A stretch of DNA of 64,000 nt from Polaromonas jejuensis NBRC 106434 (GTDB lineage: Bacteria > Pseudomonadota > Gammaproteobacteria > Burkholderiales > Burkholderiaceae_C). The translations under genes and the position numbers were made by a program. Below, one piece after another: positions 1-8,915 of the stretch; within the stretch, counting starts at the first letter, position 1; the number at the start of each line of letters is the position of its first letter. The stretch is from positions 186,001 through 250,000 of the forward strand of contig NZ_BCYO01000003.1 in NCBI RefSeq assembly GCF_001598235.1, given 5' to 3'. Under the pieces are notes generated by a model. That model was not told where the DNA came from. It made no database searches and saw nothing but the letters and a program-made list of their open reading frames with translations.

Positions 1-2
1 TG

Positions 3-133
3 CTGGGCAAGAGCGGCATCGTCGGCCTGCTGCAGCGCTTTGATCCGCGCCGCAAGCCCGCCACGCAACCCGCGGCCACCACCGCGCCTGCCGCAGCGGC
101 AGGCACTGCCAACACCGTGAAGGGAGCCGTGTG

Positions 134-134
<1 letters not shown>
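3..134 (+). CDS. C-terminal end of a branched-chain-type ABC permease (LivM-like), partial
   Basis: An open frame enters from the left edge and ends at TGA 132-134. The visible 43 residues start LGKSGIVGLLQRF and end in an Ala/Thr/Pro-rich tail, as seen at the C-terminus of many LivM permeases. The TGA shares its A with the ATG of the next gene (TGATG), so translation is probably coupled to the LivG-like ATPase. The LivM assignment rests mainly on gene order (permease, then LivG, then LivF), since no transmembrane part lies in the window. Confidence 0.6.
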
Positions 135-891
<757 letters not shown>

Positions 892-895
<4 letters not shown>

Positions 896-1605
896 GTGCG
901 TTTTTATCGGTCAAAAGTCTGCAGGCGTCTTATGGCCATGCACAGGCGCTGTTCGACATTTCATTCGAGGTCGGCGCGGGCGAAGTCGTCACGCTGCTTG
1001 GCCGCAACGGCATGGGCCGCTCAACCACGGTCAAATGCCTGTTCGGCATGCTGCCTGTCTCGTCGGGCAGCGTGTCCGTGGGCGGCGAGCGCGTCGACCA
1101 TTTGCCGTCGCACCGCATCGCGCGAAAGGGCTTGGCGCTGGTGCCGGAGGGCCGGCAGGTGTTCCCCAACCTGACCGTCGAGGAAAACCTGGTCGCCACC
1201 GCGCGCGACGACAAAAGGAGCCGCGGCAAGGCCTGGGACCTGGATCGCGTTTATGTCTTCTTTCCGCGCCTGAAAGAACGCCGCGGCAACCTCGGCTCGC
1301 AGCTGTCGGGTGGTGAGCAGCAGATGCTCGCCATCGGCCGCGCGCTGATGACCAACCCTCGGTTGCTGGTGCTGGACGAGGCGACCGAGGGCCTGGCGCC
1401 GGTCATCCGCAATGAGATCTGGCGCGCGCTGGCCGAGCTGAAGCAGGACGGCCTGTCGCAAATCGTGATCGACAAGAATGTGAAGGCGCTGATGGGCCTG
1501 GCCGACCGGCACTTCGTCATTGAAAAAGGCTGCGTGGTCTGGCAAGGCACCTCCAACGACCTGCGCGGCCAGCCGGAAATCGTGCATCAGTATCTCGGAG
1601 TCTGA
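892..1605 (+). CDS. livF: Branched-chain amino acid-type ABC ATPase (LivF-like) with Arg in Walker A
   Basis: This is the second ATPase of the importer, 237 residues, LivF length. The signature LSGGEQQ and Walker B LLVLDEATEGLAP are intact. Two catalytic regions differ from the family norm. The Walker A Lys is Arg (GRNGMGRSTT, Arg43), and the switch segment, normally VEQN in LivF, reads IDKN. The gene overlaps livG by four bases and is followed directly by the GST gene. The protein is full length with no frameshift, so it is not an obvious pseudogene. It may hydrolyse ATP poorly, with LivG as the main catalytic site, or it may belong to a LivF subfamily that naturally uses Arg. Confidence 0.85.
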
Positions 1606-2256
1606 ATGGACCGCATCCTTCACACCTACTTTCGCAGCTCGGCGGCCTACCGCGTGCGCATTGCGATGAATCTCAAGGGGCTCGAGGCCGATCACGTCTT
1701 CATCCACCTGAACCGCAACGGCGGAGAACAGTTCGGCGAGGCTTTCAGGGCGATCAACCCGCAGGCGCTGGTGCCGGTGCTGAGCGAGGAGGGCGTGCAG
1801 ATCAGCCAGTCGCTGGCCATCATCGAGTACCTCGACGAGGTCTATCCGCAGGTTCGGTTGCTGCCCTCGTCACCGGTCGACCGCGCCTTTGTTCGCCAGC
1901 TTTCACTGGGCATTGCCTGCGACATCCATCCCATCAACAACCTGCGCGTGCTGAAATACCTGACCGGGCCGATGGGTGTGTCGGAAGAGAAAAAAAGCGA
2001 GTGGATCGCGCACTGGATCACCCTCGGTCTCGAGGCGGTCGAGGCGCAATTGAAGCAGCGCGGCAGCGTCGGCGACTTCTGCCTCGGCGATACGCCGACG
2101 ATGGCCGACTGCTGCCTGGTGCCCCAGGTCTTCAGCGCGCAGCGCTTCAATGTCGACTTATCGGGCTGCCCGACGGTGATGGCCATCTTCAGTGCCTGCC
2201 AGGGGCTGCCGGCCTTTGCGGCCGCACAGCCATCGCGGCAGCCGGATGCGGAATGA
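1606..2256 (+). CDS. maiA: Zeta-class glutathione transferase (maleylacetoacetate/maleylpyruvate isomerase)
   Basis: The 216-residue protein has the zeta-GST N-terminal motif SSAAYRVRIAMNLKG (residues 11-25), which carries the Ser used for thiolate activation. A QALVPVL stretch and SQSLAIIEYL, the glutathione gamma-glutamyl contact region, follow. The family isomerises maleylacetoacetate or maleylpyruvate (gentisate pathway) to the fumaryl form with glutathione. The ATG directly follows the livF stop, so it is co-transcribed with the importer. That context favours a role in aromatic ring-cleavage, but no ring-cleavage dioxygenase or fumarylpyruvate hydrolase is in the window. Maleylpyruvate and maleylacetoacetate specificity cannot be separated here. 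Confidence 0.82.
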   Translation: MDRILHTYFRSSAAYRVRIAMNLKGLEADHVFIHLNRNGGEQFGEAFRAINPQALVPVLSEEGVQISQSLAIIEYLDEVYPQVRLLPSSPVDRAFVRQLSLGIACDIHPINNLRVLKYLTGPMGVSEEKKSEWIAHWITLGLEAVEAQLKQRGSVGDFCLGDTPTMADCCLVPQVFSAQRFNVDLSGCPTVMAIFSACQGLPAFAAAQPSRQPDAE

Positions 2257-2271
2257 GCGCTTGCCGGCCGC

Positions 2272-2952
2272 TTACTTCAGCGCCTGCAGCTGCTGGTTGG
2301 CCATCGCAATCCATTCCTTGATGTAGGTCTGGTAATGCAGGTCATCATGGCGCCACATGCGGTTCAGCCCCATGCCGCGGACCAGGTTCAGGCTCAGGTT
2401 GAGCAGTATGCGTGCGCGTTTGGCGGGTACGCCAGCTTTCTTGAAAACATCCATCCATATGTCGTCGCACGTGACGCGGTAGCGCTCCATCACCGGCAGG
2501 ATTTTCGCCATCAGCTCGGGGTCGGTGCGCGCGACCACAAGGGTCTCGAGCGCCGCCAGAAAGGGCCAGTCGAAGTAAATGCTCATGCAGTCGGTGATGA
2601 AGCCTTCAATCGGTTTTTCCGCGGCGCCCGCCGTCTGCGCCATGCGCTGGCCGCGCACGATGGCTTCCTCATAGACCATGGCTGTTGCCTCGACCACCAG
2701 CTCAGCCTTGGTGGTGTAGTGGTGCATCAGGGCGCCGTTCGACACCCCCGAGGCCTTGGCCACTTCCTTCATCGTGAGACCGCTGTAGCCGTCGCGCAGA
2801 AGGACCTCGATGGCGGCGGCAAGCAGCTTGTCCTTGGTGATGCGGCTGCGGTCTTCCTGGGTGCGGCGAGGCGCCTTCACGGCTTTCGCGGCCAACGCCT
2901 TCTGGGCAGGTGCTGATTGGGTTGTCGTGCGTTTGATTGGTGTGCTGGCCAT
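2272..2952 (-). CDS. TetR-family transcriptional regulator
   Basis: The protein has a Lys/Arg-rich N-terminus and a TetR helix-turn-helix at about residues 50-75 (LTMKEVAKASGVSNGALMHHY), then a divergent all-alpha ligand domain; 226 residues is normal. ATG 2952 is chosen over an upstream ATG (3018) because an AAAAGG ribosome site lies about 8 bases before it. It is transcribed away from the Rieske oxygenase gene, and a near-palindrome at 3045-3064 sits between them. It probably represses the oxygenase operon and itself, with the aromatic substrate as a likely inducer. Its 3' end converges on maiA with 15 bases between the stops. Confidence 0.85.
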   Translation of the reverse strand: MASTPIKRTTTQSAPAQKALAAKAVKAPRRTQEDRSRITKDKLLAAAIEVLLRDGYSGLTMKEVAKASGVSNGALMHHYTTKAELVVEATAMVYEEAIVRGQRMAQTAGAAEKPIEGFITDCMSIYFDWPFLAALETLVVARTDPELMAKILPVMERYRVTCDDIWMDVFKKAGVPAKRARILLNLSLNLVRGMGLNRMWRHDDLHYQTYIKEWIAMANQQLQALK

Positions 2953-3044
2953 CCGGTAAACCTTTTCAGTGCTGCTGTGCCTGACTGCCGTGATTATGGC
3001 CCCAGGCATTCGGGTCAACCCCTATGAAATTGACTGTTTTAACT

Positions 3045-3064
3045 TACAAACCGTACGCTCTGTA
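3045..3064. promoter_or_regulatory. Candidate TetR operator in the divergent regulator/oxygenase promoter
   Basis: The 20 bp sequence TACAAACCGTACGCTCTGTA is an imperfect palindrome: TACA, central GTAC and TGTA are symmetric, 16 of 20 positions in all. An extended -10 (TGTGATAAT, 3065-3073) follows directly, so a bound dimer would block the oxygenase promoter. The site lies between the TetR gene and the Rieske oxygenase gene. Confidence 0.45.
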
Positions 3065-3105
3065 TGTGATAATTTTTGCATTCTCTGTTTAAGAAGGAGC
3101 TGGGA

Positions 3106-4185
3106 ATGGCCTTTATCAAGAATGCCTGGTACGTGGCTTGCTGGAGCGGCGAAGTCAAGCCGGGTGAAATGTTTCACCGCAAACTGCTCAATGAGCTGGT
3201 GGTGTTTTATCGCAAGGAAGACGGCACGGCCGTCGCGCTGCAGGATCGCTGTCCGCACCGTTTCATCCCGCTTCACCTCGGCAAGCTTGTCGGCGACGCC
3301 ATTGAATGCGCTTACCACGGCTTGACTTTCGATTGCTCGGGGACATGCGTGAAAAACCCGCACGGCGATGGCAAGGTGCCCGCCGCGGCCAAGGTGCGCT
3401 CTTACCCCGTGGCCGACAAGCACGGCATGCTCTGGATCTGGATGGGCAGCCAGGCGGCCGATCGGGCCACCATTCCCAACTACGACGTGCTCGAATCCAA
3501 AGCCGGTTTTGCCACCAGCCGCGGTTACCTGCACATCCAGGCCAACTATGAGCTGATGGGCGAAAACCTGCTGGACCTGAGCCACATCACCTACCTGCAT
3601 GACGGCTATCTCGGCAGCCCCGAGCAGGTCGGCGCCGTGCAGGTTTTGAAGGAGGAGGGCGGCAAGATTCACTGCAACCGCTGGATGCCCAGAATATCGG
3701 TGCCGCCCATCTTTGACATGGTCTACCGCCGCGATGGAAAGCCGGTTGACATGTGGACCAACATGACCTGGATTCCGCCCAGCTGCTTCCTGCTGGACTC
3801 CGGCGTGCACGAGGTCGATGGCGAGCGCGAGGACCACGGCTGGTATTACGGCGTGCACATCCTGACGCCCGAATCGGACAAGACCACGCATTACCACTTT
3901 GCCGCCGCGATGCCGCCCGGCACCAACATGACGCCGGAAGAGGCAGCAAAGTTTTCCGCCCTGCGCCGCCATGCCTTTGAAGCCCAGGATAAACCCATCA
4001 TCGATGCGCAGCAGGCCGCCATCGGCGACAACGATTTCTGGGACATGAAGCCGGTGCTGCTCAGCATCGATGCCGGCCCGGTTCGCATGCGCCGCGCCAT
4101 CGAACGCATGGTCAGGGAAGACGCCGAAGCCGAGGCGCCAGTCGTGCCGGTCAAGCTGATCCGGCCCGCGCCAGCGCCTGTGTAG
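3106..4185 (+). CDS. Rieske non-heme iron oxygenase, VanA/TsaM-like O-demethylase type
   Basis: This is the terminal oxygenase of a two-component system. The N-terminus MAFIKNAWYVACW is typical of vanillate demethylase-like oxygenases. The Rieske [2Fe-2S] ligands are C-P-H and C-A-Y-H (about residues 47-68). The mononuclear iron site is in NLLDLSHITYLH (about residues 151-162). ATG 3106 follows GAAGGAG with good spacing; the ten extra upstream residues are not needed. The length of 359 residues fits VanA, toluenesulfonate methyl-monooxygenase and dicamba demethylase relatives. A VanB-type reductase is two genes downstream. The substrate is probably a methoxylated or substituted aromatic acid, but this family is not predictable at substrate level. 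Confidence 0.88.
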   Translation: MAFIKNAWYVACWSGEVKPGEMFHRKLLNELVVFYRKEDGTAVALQDRCPHRFIPLHLGKLVGDAIECAYHGLTFDCSGTCVKNPHGDGKVPAAAKVRSYPVADKHGMLWIWMGSQAADRATIPNYDVLESKAGFATSRGYLHIQANYELMGENLLDLSHITYLHDGYLGSPEQVGAVQVLKEEGGKIHCNRWMPRISVPPIFDMVYRRDGKPVDMWTNMTWIPPSCFLLDSGVHEVDGEREDHGWYYGVHILTPESDKTTHYHFAAAMPPGTNMTPEEAAKFSALRRHAFEAQDKPIIDAQQAAIGDNDFWDMKPVLLSIDAGPVRMRRAIERMVREDAEAEAPVVPVKLIRPAPAPV

Positions 4186-4223
4186 GTCCGGAGCCATTTG
4201 AAGATTTATAGAAGGAGACAGCG

Positions 4224-5399
4224 ATGAAGAAGCCATTGATTCAATGCTTGGCCATGGCAGGCCTCATGATGTCGCTCGCCAGCGGCTGGGCGCAAACCGC
4301 ACCCATCAAAATCGGTTTTATCGGCGAACTGTCCGGACCCACGGCAGGCGTGGGCCAGGACCAGCTCGACGGTTTTAACCTGCTGCTGGAACGCAACGGC
4401 GGCAAGCTGGGGGGCGTGCCGGTGCAGCTGATCAGGGAAGACAGCCAGCTCAAGCCGGACGTGGCCAACCAGGCGGTGCGCCGCCTCATCGAAAAGGAAA
4501 ACGTGGCCATCATCACGGGCGTGTCGTTCTCGAACATCATGATGGCCGTGCACAAGTACGTGACCGACAAGGAAGTGTTTCTCGTCGGTTCCAACGCCGG
4601 TCCGTCGCAGATCGCCGGCAGCCAGTGCTCGCCTTATCAGTTCATCACCTCATGGCAGGGCGACCAGGCCGCCGAGGCGGTGGGCCAGTACGCCAGGGAC
4701 AAGGGCTACAAGAAAGTCTTTGTACTGGCGCCCAATTACCAGGCCGGCAAGGATATCGTCGCGGGCTTCAAGCGTTACTACAAGGGGCAGCTCGCCGACG
4801 AGGTCTACACTTCCCTGACGCAGATGGATTTCTCGGCTGAGCTGTCGCAGGTCTCTGCCGCCAGGCCGGACGCGGTCTTTGCCTTTTTCCCGGGCGGGCT
4901 GGGCGTGGCTTTCGCCAAGCAATACGCGCAAGCCGGGATGTCGAAAAACCTGCCGCTGTTGTCCACCTTTATTGCCGATGCCTTGTCGATGCCGGCCATC
5001 GGTGATTCGGCGCTCGGCATCGTCAGCGGCGGCTTTTGGGCGCCTGACTTCCCAAATGCGCAGAGTCGCCAGTTCGTCGAAGAGTTTGAGCGCAAGTACA
5101 AGCGCATTCCGTCCAACTATGCGGCGCAAAGTTATGACGCAGCGCAATTGCTCGATTCCGCCATCGGCAAGGTCAAGGGAAACGTCACCGACAAGAAGGC
5201 CCTCATGGTCGCGTTGAAGGCAGCCGACTTCAAGTCCATCCGCGGTGATTTCAAATTCGGCAACAACAACTTCCCGGTTCAGGGCATGCACATCATGCAA
5301 GTGGCCAAGGACGGCAGTGGCCGCCTGAACCTGAAGACGGTTTCCACCCCTTTTAAGAGCTACCAGGATGCTTATGCGTCCCAATGCGCACTCAAGTGA
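4224..5399 (+). CDS. Periplasmic substrate-binding protein of a branched-chain-type ABC importer (LivJ/Peripla_BP_6)
   Basis: A clear signal peptide (MKKPLIQC...SGWAQ, cleavage near residue 23) precedes a type I periplasmic binding fold: IKIGFIGELSGP, then the hinge-type region ITGVSFSNIMMAVHKY. The length of 391 residues is usual. An AGGAGA ribosome site lies before ATG 4224. The gene sits between the oxygenase and its reductase, whose start overlaps its 3' end, so all three are one operon. It is the natural partner of the LivM/G/F genes upstream, which have no binding protein in view. The ligand is probably the oxygenase substrate; Peripla_BP_6 receptors in such loci often bind aromatic acids. 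Confidence 0.87.
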   Translation: MKKPLIQCLAMAGLMMSLASGWAQTAPIKIGFIGELSGPTAGVGQDQLDGFNLLLERNGGKLGGVPVQLIREDSQLKPDVANQAVRRLIEKENVAIITGVSFSNIMMAVHKYVTDKEVFLVGSNAGPSQIAGSQCSPYQFITSWQGDQAAEAVGQYARDKGYKKVFVLAPNYQAGKDIVAGFKRYYKGQLADEVYTSLTQMDFSAELSQVSAARPDAVFAFFPGGLGVAFAKQYAQAGMSKNLPLLSTFIADALSMPAIGDSALGIVSGGFWAPDFPNAQSRQFVEEFERKYKRIPSNYAAQSYDAAQLLDSAIGKVKGNVTDKKALMVALKAADFKSIRGDFKFGNNNFPVQGMHIMQVAKDGSGRLNLKTVSTPFKSYQDAYASQCALK

Positions 5400-6367
5400 T
5401 TTTGTTCATGGGTGCCAACGAATTTTCGGTAAGGGTTGCAAGGAAGACCCGCGAGGCGGTGGACATCAACTCGTATGAGCTGGTGGCCATGGACGAGCGG
5501 GACCTTCCCGCGTTTGAGGCCGGCGCGCATGTCGACGTGCATCTTCCAAACGGACTGGTGCGGCAGTACTCCCTTTGCGGGATGCCGCACCGGAGGGATC
5601 GCTATCGAATCGCGGTGCTTCGGGACCCCAAAACCCGTGGCGGTTCAGAAGCCATTCATGACTTGGTGCATGAAGGCGATACGCTGCGCATCAGTTGGCC
5701 TCGCAATCTGTTCCGGCTGTCTGATGGGCCCCAAACCAGCATCCTGTTGGCCGGGGGCATCGGCGTGACGCCATTGCTTGCCATGGCGTACCACCTTCAC
5801 GCACAAGGCCGCCCCTTTGCGCTCCACTACTTTGCACGGTCAAAGGAACGTGTGGCATTTCTCGCCGAACTTCAGAGTGCCGCTTTCGCGAGCAACATAG
5901 CTTTTCATCTGGACGATGCGGCCGCTGCCGGTAAAAAGCCGTTGTGTGCACTCCTAGAAAACATGCCGCGCGACGCGCATATCTACACCTGCGGACCGAC
6001 AGGCTTCCTCAATCATGTACTGGAAACAGCTTCAGCACTGGACTGGCCTGCGGCCCAGGTGCACCACGAGACCTTTTCACCTCCGCAAGCGGTGACCGGC
6101 GATTCTTTCGAGGTGCGCATTCTGAGCACGGGCCAGTCTGTGGTGGTCGCTCAGGACGAGACCGTGGTCAGCGCCGTGGCGCGGATTGGCGTAGAAATCC
6201 CGGTTTCCTGCGAGCAAGGCATCTGCGGGACATGCCTGACACGCGTGGTGGAGGGCGTTCCGGACCACCACGATCAATACCTGACCGACGACGAGCATGA
6301 GAAAAATGATCAATTTACGCCCTGCTGCTCAAGATCCAGAACGAAGGTCATGGTGCTTGATATTTAG
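5384..6367 (+). CDS. VanB-like ferredoxin-NAD(P)H reductase (FMN/NAD/[2Fe-2S])
   Basis: The class IA phthalate-dioxygenase-reductase layout is visible: a flavin-binding beta barrel (RQYSLCGMP near residue 62), a nucleotide-binding domain (LLAGGIGVTPLLAMAY near residue 122), and a C-terminal plant-type ferredoxin with CEQGICGTC plus a last Cys in FTPCCSRS. It passes electrons to the Rieske oxygenase. The start is uncertain. ATG 5384 overlaps the binding-protein gene by 16 bases, while ATG 5408 just after that stop gives a more standard N-terminus (MGANEFSVRVARK). Neither has a strong ribosome site. The protein is complete, with 319 or 327 residues. Confidence 0.87.
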   Translation: MRTQVILFMGANEFSVRVARKTREAVDINSYELVAMDERDLPAFEAGAHVDVHLPNGLVRQYSLCGMPHRRDRYRIAVLRDPKTRGGSEAIHDLVHEGDTLRISWPRNLFRLSDGPQTSILLAGGIGVTPLLAMAYHLHAQGRPFALHYFARSKERVAFLAELQSAAFASNIAFHLDDAAAAGKKPLCALLENMPRDAHIYTCGPTGFLNHVLETASALDWPAAQVHHETFSPPQAVTGDSFEVRILSTGQSVVVAQDETVVSAVARIGVEIPVSCEQGICGTCLTRVVEGVPDHHDQYLTDDEHEKNDQFTPCCSRSRTKVMVLDI

Positions 6368-6376
6368 CGGCTACTA

Positions 6377-6403
6377 CGGCTGATGCGGCTGATGCGGCTG
6401 ATG
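6377..6403 (+). repeat. Three perfect tandem copies of a 9 bp unit
   Basis: The unit CGGCTGATG occurs three times head to tail directly after the reductase stop codon and before the LysR gene. It is out of any recognised gene and could be a slippage-prone tract. No function can be assigned. Confidence 0.8.
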
Positions 6404-6506
6404 TGAGGGAGCCGTTTCCGGTCTGTTCTTTTTTCAGCCCGCTGGGGCCAACTCTTGCTGCGCGCGATAATTGCCGCTGGCTTTTCCACCCCCAGCACCT
6501 TCCTGC

Positions 6507-7406
6507 ATGCGCCTGCGCCACATTGAAGTTTTCAACGCCGTCATGCTGACCGGCAGCGTCAGCGGCGCGGCACGCCTGATCAATGTCACGCAGCCTGCGG
6601 TCAGCCGCATCCTGCAGCACGCTGAACTGCAACTGGGTTTTGCGCTTTTCCAGCGCACCAAGGGCAGGTTGACACCGACCGCGGAGGCGTTGACGCTGTA
6701 CCCGCACATCGAGCGGCTGTTTGCCCAGCTCGATGAAGTGCAACGCCTGGCCGCCAACCTCAGGACCGGGGAAAGCGCCAAATCGCTGCGCATTCTGACC
6801 GTGCTGGCGCTCAGCTATGAAATCCTGCCGCACGCCATCAAACTGTTTCGCGTCAAGCATGCCGATGTGGCCATCACGGTCCAGGCCTTGCACTCGCCGC
6901 AGATTGTTTCGGCACTGGCTTTGCAGGAGGCGGATGTAGGCTTTCTTTTCAGCCCGGTGGCCCATTCGGCGCTGGCGCAGGAGCACCTGGCCGATGGCCG
7001 CATGGTGTGTATCGCACCCAAAGGCATGCTGCCGGCGCGCCTGCTCAAGCGTGGCAGCGTCGCGCTGGCGGATTTGACCCGGCAGCCGGTGATCGGGCTG
7101 GATGTGCTGGACCCGGTGGGCCGCAGCCTCAACCAGGCCTGCCGCGAGGCGGGGGTGGGCCTGGAATTTGACATCACGGTGCAGACCTACCACTCGGCGC
7201 TGGCGCTGGCGCACCACGGGCTGGGCGTTGCCGTGATCGACAACTGCACGGCCGCTTCAGCCGATTTGGCACGGGTGGACGTGCTGGCGCTGGAGCCCCT
7301 GATCCCGGTGCCGATCAAGGCCCTGCTGCCGGCCGGCAAGCCGAGCTCGGTCGCGGTGAGAGCCTTTGTGCGCTGCTTTCAGCAGGCGCTGGCCCGAACT
7401 GCCTGA
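6507..7406 (+). CDS. LysR-family transcriptional regulator
   Basis: The N-terminal winged HTH starts MRLRHIEVFNAVM and contains the recognition region GAARLINVTQPAVSRILQHAE (about residues 18-38), followed by a periplasmic-binding-like effector domain. Choosing ATG 6507 removes a Pro-rich 12-residue lead that has no homologous look and gives the standard 299-residue length. Its neighbours are a convergent DadA-like gene and, beyond, a Glu/Asp-type binding protein. Regulators of this type (OccR/LysR-like) often control amino acid or opine use, so it may control the 7.4-10.7 kb genes. This is inferred from position only. Confidence 0.83.
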   Translation: MRLRHIEVFNAVMLTGSVSGAARLINVTQPAVSRILQHAELQLGFALFQRTKGRLTPTAEALTLYPHIERLFAQLDEVQRLAANLRTGESAKSLRILTVLALSYEILPHAIKLFRVKHADVAITVQALHSPQIVSALALQEADVGFLFSPVAHSALAQEHLADGRMVCIAPKGMLPARLLKRGSVALADLTRQPVIGLDVLDPVGRSLNQACREAGVGLEFDITVQTYHSALALAHHGLGVAVIDNCTAASADLARVDVLALEPLIPVPIKALLPAGKPSSVAVRAFVRCFQQALARTA

Positions 7407-7456
7407 ATAACTTGAATCGCCTGAATCGGCAATTCAGCGCAGTTGCAGTTTCCGGC

Positions 7457-8668
7457 TCAGTGGCTCAGCAAGCCGCTGATGCGCTGGGCCGAACCAAAGG
7501 CCAGCGTAAACCCCAGCGCGCCGTGGCCGGTGTTGAACAGCAGGTTGGTTGGCGCCCCGGGACGTCTGCCAATCACCGGCAGGCCGGTGGGCGTGGCCGG
7601 GCGCATGCCGGCCCAGGGGCTCAGGTCGGCAAAGGCACTGCACTTGGGAAAGAGCGTCTGGGCCGAGGCTTTGAGCGACGCGATCTGTGCCGGGGCAATG
7701 GTGGTGTCGTAGCCCGACAGTTCCGCCATGCCCGCCACGCGCAGGCGCGAGCCAATGCGCGCGAACACCACTTTGCGGGCGCTGTCGGTCACGCTCACCG
7801 CCGGTGCCGTGCGGGCCTGTTCGTCGACCTCAACCGTGATGCTGTAGCCCTTGAGCGGATAAACCGGAAGGTGCACGCCCAGCGCGCGGGCCATGCGGGG
7901 TGAATCAACGCCCAGCGCCATCACATACTGGTCGGCCTCGACAAGGCCTTGCGGCGTGGCCACAGCCACCACCGACTTGCCGCGCAGCACCAGCTGCCGC
8001 ACCGGGGTGTCGAGCAAAAACCGCACGCCCTGCCGGCGCAGCACGGCCAGCAGGGCGTCGCAGGTTTTCTGGCAGTCGGCGGCGCACTCACCCGGCGTAT
8101 GGATGGCGCCGGCAATCTGCGCGTGACGGCTTTTCAGCGCGGGCTCAATCTCCACGCAGCGGTCGGCGTTGACCGCTTCCTGGGTGCTGCCCAATTCGCG
8201 CTGCAGCAGCATTTGCCGGCATGCGGCGGCGAACGACGCCCCGTCCGAATACAGCACCAGCTTGCCGCTGGCCGAAAAATCGCAATCCAGCTTTTCCTGG
8301 TTCATCATGGCCTCGAAGGATTGTCGGCTTGACGCCGCCAGCGCCAGCAGCTGGGCCGTGGTGTTTCGCGACGTCGTGCCATTGCAGGCGGCCAGAAACT
8401 GCGTGCCCCACAGCCATTGCCGCATGTCCAGGCGGGGGCGCAGCTTGAAGGGGGAAGAGGGCGAAAGCAGCAGCTTGGGGAGCTGGCGCCAGATGCCCGG
8501 ATCGGCCAGCGGCTGCACGTAGGAGTAGCTCAGCTGTGCGCCGTTGCCGCCACTGGCGCCGCTGCCGGGGCTGGCGCGGTCCACCACCGTCACTTCGTGG
8601 CCGGCGCGGCGCAAGCTGTAGGCGGTGGCCAGCCCCACGATTCCCGCACCGAGCACGCACACATGCAT
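7457..8668 (-). CDS. dadA: FAD-dependent D-amino acid dehydrogenase (DadA-like)
   Basis: The protein begins with the dinucleotide-binding motif GAGIVG (residues 7-12), then VVDRASPGSGASGGNGAQLSY, which is close to the DadA flavin-contact region. A substrate domain and a C-terminal GAPTNLLFNTGHGALGFTLA glycine-rich FAD segment follow. DadA proteins deaminate D-amino acids oxidatively at the membrane, feeding electrons to the respiratory chain. ATG 8668 is preferred to 8698 because the motif normally starts at residue 3-5. It converges with LysR and diverges from a Glu/Asp-type binding protein. With an Asp/Glu racemase nearby, D-aspartate or D-glutamate is a plausible substrate. Other DAO-family oxidases, for example of N-alkyl amino acids, cannot be excluded. 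Confidence 0.8.
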   Translation of the reverse strand: MHVCVLGAGIVGLATAYSLRRAGHEVTVVDRASPGSGASGGNGAQLSYSYVQPLADPGIWRQLPKLLLSPSSPFKLRPRLDMRQWLWGTQFLAACNGTTSRNTTAQLLALAASSRQSFEAMMNQEKLDCDFSASGKLVLYSDGASFAAACRQMLLQRELGSTQEAVNADRCVEIEPALKSRHAQIAGAIHTPGECAADCQKTCDALLAVLRRQGVRFLLDTPVRQLVLRGKSVVAVATPQGLVEADQYVMALGVDSPRMARALGVHLPVYPLKGYSITVEVDEQARTAPAVSVTDSARKVVFARIGSRLRVAGMAELSGYDTTIAPAQIASLKASAQTLFPKCSAFADLSPWAGMRPATPTGLPVIGRRPGAPTNLLFNTGHGALGFTLAFGSAQRISGLLSH

Positions 8669-8791
8669 AAAAATTCCTTGGCTTTGAAAAGGCGCCACTT
8701 TACGCAGTCGAAGTGCACTTGAACAATGCTGAATTCGCCACCGGCCATGACCTGCGGTTATGCCCGCATGGCCGGCATGTCCGGACTGGGT

Positions 8792-8817
8792 AAACCATGA
8801 GTTTTCGTCATGGGTTT
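8792..8817. promoter_or_regulatory. Inverted repeat between the divergent dadA-like and binding-protein genes
   Basis: AAACCATGA and TCATGGGTTT face each other across 7 bases, with one extra G in the right arm. They sit about 100 bp before the binding-protein start. This could be an operator for the LysR regulator or an RNA hairpin. No -35/-10 pair stood out. Confidence 0.25.
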
Positions 8818-8915
8818 GCCGCGAAAATGAATGACTCGCATCGCGCGGCTGTTCCTACACTAGCGCTGTCGACTTCCTGAAATTTTCCAACTCTCTGCCT
8901 CCCGAAAGGACACGC

